Shown here: piece after piece, positions 57,553-64,000 of the stretch | How the letters are laid out: every line of letters starts with the position of its first letter | How positions within the stretch are numbered: position 1 is the stretch's first letter | DNA from: Craterostigma plantagineum | Lineage: Eukaryota; Streptophyta; Magnoliopsida; Lamiales; Linderniaceae | Length of the DNA stretch: 64,000 bases | Reading direction: 5' to 3' | Assembly: GCA_027422505.1 (NCBI GenBank) | Contig: JAPQWV010000298.1 | Span: 124,001-188,000 of the forward strand | The notes under the pieces: model-generated | Databases searched by the model: none | What the model saw: only the letters and a program-made list of their open reading frames with translations | What the model was told of the DNA's origin: nothing | Made by a program: the position numbers and the translations under genes

Positions 57553-58224
57553 TTTAGGATATGCCTTCGAATGCTATACGAGGATTAGACTGTATAGGAC
57601 ATTAGCTTATTTGTCATTCAACTTTTTGTGTAATAAAATATTTTCGTGTGTTTATGGAAAGACATTGATCATTTATTGATATATGAGTTCTTTACTTAGC
57701 ATCCGGTAAAGCAATCAATGAACAAATCCAAATATGTCAACTTGAGTCACTGTTCTCGATGGGCATGAGAGGAAGGTACCAGTGGACTCTTAACCTCGAA
57801 CATTAAGAGTCCATAAGCCTGAGGCTCTAGTTGGGTGCTGGATAACCGATCACGGCTTATTTGTCGATGACCTATCGTGTGCCGATATCCCGCTTGGAAG
57901 TAGAGGTCATGACTTATGATACGAATCGAATCAAGGGATTGAATCATTTCATGAACACTGACTCACAGCTCGTACGGTCGTACATGGCTTATTACTCAAG
58001 GAGTGTAAATGACCGACGACAACATTCTAGTAGTTTACGCGAACCTTAGACCGAAAAGGGCTTTCACGGAGTTGACTTCGAAGTCTCGACTGTCATTGGT
58101 TCGCCTCGACCCGATTTGCTGTTGCATGGGTCAGCGGGCCAGATGCGGTCTTGATGACGCGTTTTGATTGCCGGGCTTAGACCGCCGAGTACAAATTCAC
58201 AGTCTCGCAAGTAATCGAGATAAG

Positions 58225-59428
58225 TGTTAGGGATGTGCCCTCAGAATGCCATTCGAGGATGAAATGAATAGGGCACTTGTATTTACCCGATGTATTATTC
58301 ACCATGTATATGAATATTGTATTTGAATACTTAATTATGGAATATTTGTTTTATGTGATTTTACATTATTCCTTTATAGGCTTGTTATTTATTTACCTTT
58401 AGTTCTTATTTGGCATCCGATAAGACGGTAAATAGATAAATCCCATATATACGAGATTAGTTACCGATTCTCATGGGATGAGAGAGGAGGCACTGGTGAG
58501 CTATTACTCTCGAATATTAAATTAGTCCATAAGTCTTAGAATTCGGTAGGGTGACTGAATGTCGATTATGACTTATTGTTGACGACTCCTAAATGGTTGT
58601 GCCAGCCATTCACTTGGGAAGTTGAAGGTCGTAACATTGATATAAGTTGAATTGGTAATTAACTTATATTTGGACATGACTCGTAATCGATGATCACATG
58701 GCCTATTACTCTGGGAAGCGTCAATGATCGATCGATTGACTATAGTAGTGTACGTGGACCTTAGACCAAAGGGTCTTTGACGGAGTTGACTGCCGGGCAT
58801 AGACAGTCGTGAGGGATTCACAGTCTCATTAGTAATTGAGATATATGTCCTATGAATATTTGGGGACGGGAAATTACAAAGTCTTTGGTCAAAGCAATAA
58901 ACTGACTCACGTCGGACATGGAGTGCAGTTTAGTAATTTCATCAGTCACGAATCAGCCATAGAGTCGAGGCAGTGAGGTTGACGTAACCATGACTCTCAC
59001 TCGACCGGGACATATGTGAAGGGTCTATACGTACTACGATAATCTATAGTCGGTTCGTGAAACGATGAATATCGTACTCAACACGGGATCAAGAGAGTCG
59101 GGCTTAAAAAGGATGACTGAGATAGTATCTATTAAAGAGAGATATAACGGGCTTTGAGTCGTTCATAACAATGGTACGCGAGTATTTGAAAAAAAATATT
59201 TAAGTGTGGGCTTTGGGCTGAAATATTAACCCTTTATTGGATATTGGGTTTAATTAATTTATTTTTCTACCAAAAATAATATTAAGCCATTATTAGATAT
59301 TAGGCTTAATTTATTAATAATAATAATTAGCCTTTATTAGATATTGGACTTAATTTATTTATTGGCCCAACTTTTAACACAAGGGTAAAAATGGTATTTT
59401 ATTTTTTTAATTTTCCAAATTAATTTTA

Positions 59429-59464
<36 letters not shown>

Positions 59465-60041
59465 TTTATATGGCATGATTCATGTGGAATGCAAAATGCC
59501 AAGGTGTTGTTTTCTATCTTTTAATTAAATGCCAAAATATTTTTAAGCAATATTAACCCTTAGTGAATATTTTTTAAGGGTAGGTCATTATGTTTTTGAC
59601 ATATTATTTTTGTATGGTACAAATCACTTTCAAAGTAGAAAATATGGTATTTTCTTAACTAATTTCGTGGCCTATAAAATATCTAAGTTGTTCATAGTGG
59701 AAAACTTAAGTTTTCATGTGTATTTTTCACTTTTGAGAGAGAAAAATAAATACCATCCTAGGAAAGTTTGAGAAAAATATATCTCTTAAAAACAACTCCA
59801 TTCCCTCTCTAGCCATCCTCGGGAGGGATTGGTTTGTGATACGTCTCGGGGTAGGCGTGACTCTCTTCGGCGTGGCTCGTGGAAGCGTGGAACTGTTTAC
59901 TACAACCGGGAGCTAGGGATCTTTGCTACGAGGGTAATACACTCTACTCTATTATGTGTTGTATATGCACGTTTTCTTTATTACCGAGCACGATCTTAAT
60001 AACGGCGGTGAGAAAATTTTTGAAATTCACTCTCCCCAACA
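58225..60041 (+). mobile_element. Solo LTR of the element D family, nested in the D LTR
   Basis: 1817 bp, TGTTAGGGATGTGCCC...CTCCCCAACA, with perfect ATAAG duplications (58220-58224 and 60042-60046). Parts of it align with the host LTR, for example GACGGGAAATTAC at 58864 and 60064. TATAAAAT at 59673-59680 could be a TATA box. It contains an (AT)n tract at 59431-59463. Confidence 0.9.
59431..59463. repeat. (AT)n microsatellite in the solo LTR
   Basis: Pure AT dinucleotide run next to other A/T-rich sequence. Confidence 0.9.
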
Positions 60042-61300
60042 ATAAGTGTCCTATGAGGACAGCGACGGGAAATTACGAAATCCTTGGCCAAGGTATTGAA
60101 CTAACTCATTTGAGACATGGAGGGTATTTTAGTAATTTGCCTCGTCTCCGTTTTATCATATTATCGAGTTTAGTGAGTTTGACATAGACCATGGCTCTCA
60201 CTCAATTGGGACACAGCTGAAGGGTGGGTTTATACGTAGTACTATAATCTAAAGTAAGGTTCTAGAATAAAGGTTGGGTCGAAATTCGCACTCGAATCAT
60301 GTTACAGTCCGGTACTGCGGGATTAGCTAGGTAACTACCGGACTCTTGGATTCCTCCCTTGCCGATTGAGTCGATCCTAGAGAGTCGGGCTTAAAAAGGA
60401 TCATCAACGTGTACTGATAAGGAGAGAAAGTGTTTTGGGCCTTAACGGGCCTTGGGCCGTTGGGTAACGCCTTAGTGGGCCTCGGGCCATTTAATGGACC
60501 GATGTCAGACTTCGTAAGAAACTAACTTTAAGACTTGGGCTTGGCCAGGTGCTTAAAAGGCTTGAGGATAAAATTGGAATTTAACCCTAAGCTAATTTTC
60601 TAAATATACCTTGGGAAATAATTTTAAAAATTAAATATTAATATGGAAATAATAATATATTTGGAATATTATTTATTTTAGGTAGATATTTCGAATTGGG
60701 ATGAAGTTTCGAATTTATATAAAGATACTTAGTTTGACTTGGTATTTAAGTTAGTTTTCTAATAATAACAAGTTTCCTTAAGTTTGGATTTGGAATTCAA
60801 AAGAGAGAAAGATATGGCAAAAGAATCTCTCCGCTTAAGGAGGAAAAATTCGAAAATCATATCTTTGAGATATTCTTGAGATTTTCGATTCTAGCTTAGT
60901 ATAAACAGGGCAGCCATATTTCACAATTTTGAGAAGAAATTTCGTGCTCCATAAGAGAGAATTTCGTCCACCACAAGGCACACACCGAACGCACACACTT
61001 TTCTCCCACGACGGCTCAGTTCTCTCAATCCATCTTTAGAGAACTGATTCTGTGGTACACTGCGAGGTCGGCGTGACGATCTAGTGCTATCACCACCATC
61101 GACGAAGTCTTGAATAAAAGGACGAGGAGCTGCCACTCACTTCAACTGGTAATTCTCTTCCGGTTTGACCTGCCCTATTACGTGTCTATGTGTTACTATT
61201 CTGATCCGAGCAACGAGGGCAATCGGGAAACCCGGAAAATTTTTGTTCCGCACCATACCCGGGGACGTGGCGTCTCTGGTAGACACCGAGTAGCCCAACA

Positions 61301-62377
61301 ACAATGTTGCAAAATTCGCTAGGCGCTAGTCGGGCGCCTAGGCATTTTCTAGGCAGAATTATACGGTATATATGTTTTTAGTTATTTTTATATATCTAAT
61401 ATGCAAAAATTTTATCAAAGTAAGTGTACATGAAATTTTTCTCGAAATTCTATTAAATGATGTCACTCACAACAATGCAACAATAAAATATTAGTACAAA
61501 ATAACGTTTTAAAAATGATGTTGCACGAAGTTATCCTAATATTTTTATTTTATCTCTATTCTATTTAATATTTTAGCCCTATATAACAACCTCTCTTACT
61601 TAAATAAAAAATATTTATATGTTTTTTTAATAGATAAGGTTCCTTTGTTAAGTATTTAATGGATGTTCAATAAATATATCTATCTATTCATTTTTCGAAA
61701 TGAGCTATCGAAATCGATATAATTATTTACATTGATTATGTTGTGTGAATTTGGCATCCCACACCGGATACATGCTACAGTTGAAGCTAAAACATGTACT
61801 ATATATATGCCTACCAAGATGCTATTCTATATACTGCATTGCCCCGCATGGGCTTATAATGGGCCATTTAAAGTTTTAAATTTTAATTGGGCTTATTGCG
61901 GGCTTTTTATAAAAATTAGTAAATTGCGCGACTAATCGGCCGATTAGTCCGATTAGTTGGCCGATTAGGCCGATTTGTGGGCCGATTAGTCGTGTTGCCA
62001 ATTAGTGGACCGATATTTACATTGATTATGTTGTGTGAATTTGGCATCCCACACCGGATACATGCTACAGTTGAACCTAAAACATGTACTATATATATGC
62101 CTACCAAGATGCTATTCTATATACTGCATTGCCCCGCATGGGCTTATAATGGGCCATTTAAAGTTTTAAATTTTAATTGGGCTTATTGCGGGCTTTTTAT
62201 AAAAATTAGTAAATTGCGCGACTAATCGGCCGATTAGTCCGATTTTAGTTGGCCGATTAGGCCGATTTGTGGGCCGATTAGTCGTGTTGCCAATTAGTGG
62301 ACCGATTAGGCTATTTTTGCCGCGGCATGTGGCCGACTAGCGCCTAGCCGGCGCCTAGGCTGCGGTTTACAACACTG
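61301..62377. mobile_element. hAT-like non-autonomous element at the D LTR end
   Basis: 1077 bp with 8-bp duplications GCCCAACA (61293-61300 and 62378-62385). The ends are inverted: AATGTTGCAAAATTCGC at the left, AGTGTTGTAAACCGC on the reverse strand at the right, each followed by GC-rich CTAGGCGC-type inverted repeats. Two extra bases lie before the left end. An 8-bp duplication and CAGTGTTG-type ends suggest hAT. It holds a 290-bp tandem duplication and no transposase. Confidence 0.82.
61725..62306 (+). repeat. 290-bp tandem duplication inside the hAT-like element
   Basis: Unit 1 is 61725-62014 and unit 2 is 62015-62306, nearly identical except for one substitution and a 2-bp insertion. 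Each unit ends in a block of repeated CCGATTAG words. Short open frames at 61732-61935 and 61977-62225 recur only because the DNA is duplicated. Confidence 0.92.
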
Positions 62378-62386
62378 CCCAACAGT

Positions 62387-62398
62387 GGTATCAGCGCG
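62387..62398 (+). promoter_or_regulatory. Primer binding site of element D
   Basis: TGGTATCAGCGC, one mismatch to the initiator tRNA-Met complement, one base after the copy of the LTR end that follows the hAT-like element. Confidence 0.82.
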
Positions 62399-64000
62399 GT
62401 CCCTCATGATCAGATTCATAACGTGTTTAAATTGAAACGTGGCACGTTGGAGACGATCGAAACGCCGACACGGTTCGACCGCCTTTGGGCTGCCGATGCG
62501 TCATTGCCAACCCACGGCCACCAACTCGTGCGGTACAGACCGATGACGAACCACGGACCGGACAAGGACCCGTGCGACGGCGGGACCTGGGCTGCCGCAC
62601 GTTGCTCGCGGGCTGCGGCACCGTAAAGGCGCGACAACCGCGAGATCGGGCTGCTTTGAGCAGGCCCGATCAGCCTTGAACCTTGGGTCCGACGACAGCC
62701 AAGGTGGCTTAGGCACCGTCCTCGGACAGCGCCGCCGCAAGGTGCGGCTGCCCAGCTGAGATCTTCCGCTGCATTGGCCGCGGACTGTTTTGGCGCGCAC
62801 GGTGCGTGCTACGCAAGACAGCCACAGCGACTCTGGCTCTGCCAGAACGCTGCGGCGGTGATCTCTCCCGGCGAGGCGTCGGCACGGAGGGGCTGAGGCG
62901 AGGAAGGAGTCGCAGCATTTTTCTATCGCGAGATGAACACGAGCGCGTTGCCCACGGCATGTCGTTGCCAACAGCGTGGCTGTTCCGGCTCAGCCCGGGA
63001 CTCCCCGCCGGTGGCCTTCTCCGTCGTGGCTCTCCGGTGTGTTTTGATGGGCCTTTTAATGGGCTTAACGGGCCTTAACGGGCCTTTTAATGGGCTTGGC
63101 CCGTTTGAGGCTCAGTTTTTGTTTCTTTTTAAAATCATGTAATTGTCAACATGCTCGTTTTGAATGTGATATAAGGCGCATTTGCAGATTTAGGAATTTG
63201 GTTTCCGGATCATTTGTTAAGGGTTACGTCCCCCCGGGTTGTATTTGTTTTTTACGGGTTGTTCGGGACTTATGATCCCCCCGTGTTGTAGTTTACTGTT
63301 TTATTAGATTAGACTTAAATACAAACACGAGGGCCCATTAGACGGACGGCAACCCTCCCGGCGATGGCAAGGTGGTGGAGGTTCGGCGACTTTGAGGCCG
63401 TTCGAGTGATGAAGGACGTTTGACGGCTTCAAGACCCGTGCGACGACCCGAGGTCTTTTGAAGACGCATGTAATAGGGATAGAAATAACCCACTTGTGGT
63501 TCCTTGTAGTTTATTTTCTTAGGGTTAATTTACTACATATGTGCGTGCTTGTTTTTGAAATGATGTGCATGTTCTATGTGCTCTTTTGTGAGATGGTTTA
63601 TTGTCCCGTTTGACAAATACTAGGTGGGTAAAGGAATTAGATTCCTGTCTTCTATCACGCTTGAGATGTCTAGCACTGGGGAGTTTTGCGATTTGTTTCC
63701 AGTAAGATGGTGTCGTATATCTCGCCCCAGTGTTAGCATCTCGGGTGTGTCTTTGATAAACGTATTTTTAATACGTTTATTGTTATGTTTATTTGGGTTA
63801 TAATAGGAAACTATTGATTATTCCATGCATTTATTGGCTCTATTTACACCCATTTAAATATTGTAGTACCTTCGAATGATTATCGAGCAAAGAGGAACGA
63901 AAACGAGGCGAAAACGACGCGAAAAAATGGCAAAATATGAAGCTGTCAGGATCAAGTCACGGCCGTGACTGCACTCGCAAGAAGCCGTGAACCTTGGCAG
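62399..64000 (+). other. Element D internal leader, no gene recognised
   Basis: A GC-rich part (about 62440-63020) stands out from the AT-rich window and gives many overlapping short frames in all directions, as random GC-rich sequence does. At 63045-63110 GGGCCTTTTAATGGGC-type words repeat. From 63120 the composition returns to normal. A palindrome, CACGGCCGTG, occurs near 63959. Gag presumably starts beyond the window. Confidence 0.6.

Larger units (their letters stand above)
57553..61300 (+). repeat. Element D 5' LTR, interrupted
   Basis: Left part 57553-58224 and right part 60042-61300 flank a solo LTR of the same family; the end is GCCCAACA at 61293-61300. No reading frame of note. GGGCCTTNNNGGGCC-like words occur at 60435-60500. 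Confidence 0.78.
57553..64000 (+). mobile_element. Element D: LTR retrotransposon, 5' part
   Basis: 5' LTR 57553-61300, primer site at 62387 and internal leader to the window edge. It begins TTTAGGATATGCC, related to TGTTAGGGATGTGCC of the solo LTR nested in it, so the terminal TG seems damaged. Without nested DNA the LTR is about 1.93 kb, close to the 1.82 kb of the solo copy. No gag or pol is reached within the window, so superfamily cannot be decided. Confidence 0.78.

Noticed and set aside
62427..63142. Many frames in the GC-rich leader of element D
   Set aside because: High GC lowers stop frequency in all frames; frames overlap on both strands and show no domain.

Overview
The window is repeat-dense plant nuclear DNA, most likely from a eudicot with a large genome. 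The evidence is the run of plant LTR-retrotransposon types (Ty1-copia with UBN2-type Gag and a third ORF, Ty3-gypsy with a Tekay/Del-like Gag), priming sites matching initiator tRNA-Met, Stowaway- and hAT-type DNA elements, and a 5S-rRNA-bearing LTR. I found no host protein gene, tRNA gene or functional rRNA gene. The species cannot be read from the sequence, and clade names below are by recognition, not by a search.

Layout. (1) 1-10916: minus-strand tandem array LTR-gag-LTR-gag-LTR of a non-autonomous, Gag-only gypsy-like element (TR-GAG type; here TRG-1), cut at the left by the window edge. (2) 10917-12365: 3' end (third ORF, polypurine tract, LTR) of a SIRE-like copia element (SIRE-0), into which the array is inserted. 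(3) 12366-12884: unassigned AT-rich DNA with a 30-bp tandem repeat. (4) 12885-13650: 3' end of a minus-strand copia relative (element F). (5) 13651-57552: SIRE-like copia element SIRE-A, inserted in F and split by three insertions: copia-B (16046-29145, target duplication TCAAG), a hAT-type MITE (30760-31395, ATTGCTTC) and a second SIRE-like element, SIRE-C (31637-54538, CTTTT). (6) copia-B itself holds a Stowaway-like MITE (16358-16595, TA), a solo LTR (18190-20852, GATAT) and a solo LTR carrying a 5S rRNA-like promoter (25989-26447, AACTT/AACTG). (7) SIRE-C holds a complete Gag-only element, TRG-2 (44675-51834, CTCTA/TTCTA). (8) 57553-64000: 5' LTR, primer site and leader of LTR element D. 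Its LTR contains a solo LTR of its own family (58225-60041, ATAAG), and a hAT-like element sits exactly at its LTR end (61301-62377, GCCCAACA).

Functionally, the only intact retroelement reading frames are the three Gag proteins of the pol-less elements (380, 382 and 382 aa). All gag-pol copies of copia type carry stops and frameshifts. The Gag-only elements keep LTRs, primer site and polypurine tract, so they presumably borrow reverse transcriptase and integrase from an autonomous gypsy partner elsewhere. Third ORFs downstream of pol occur in SIRE-0, F and SIRE-C and share a C-terminal domain. The order of insertion can be read from target duplications and from reading frames that resume across them.
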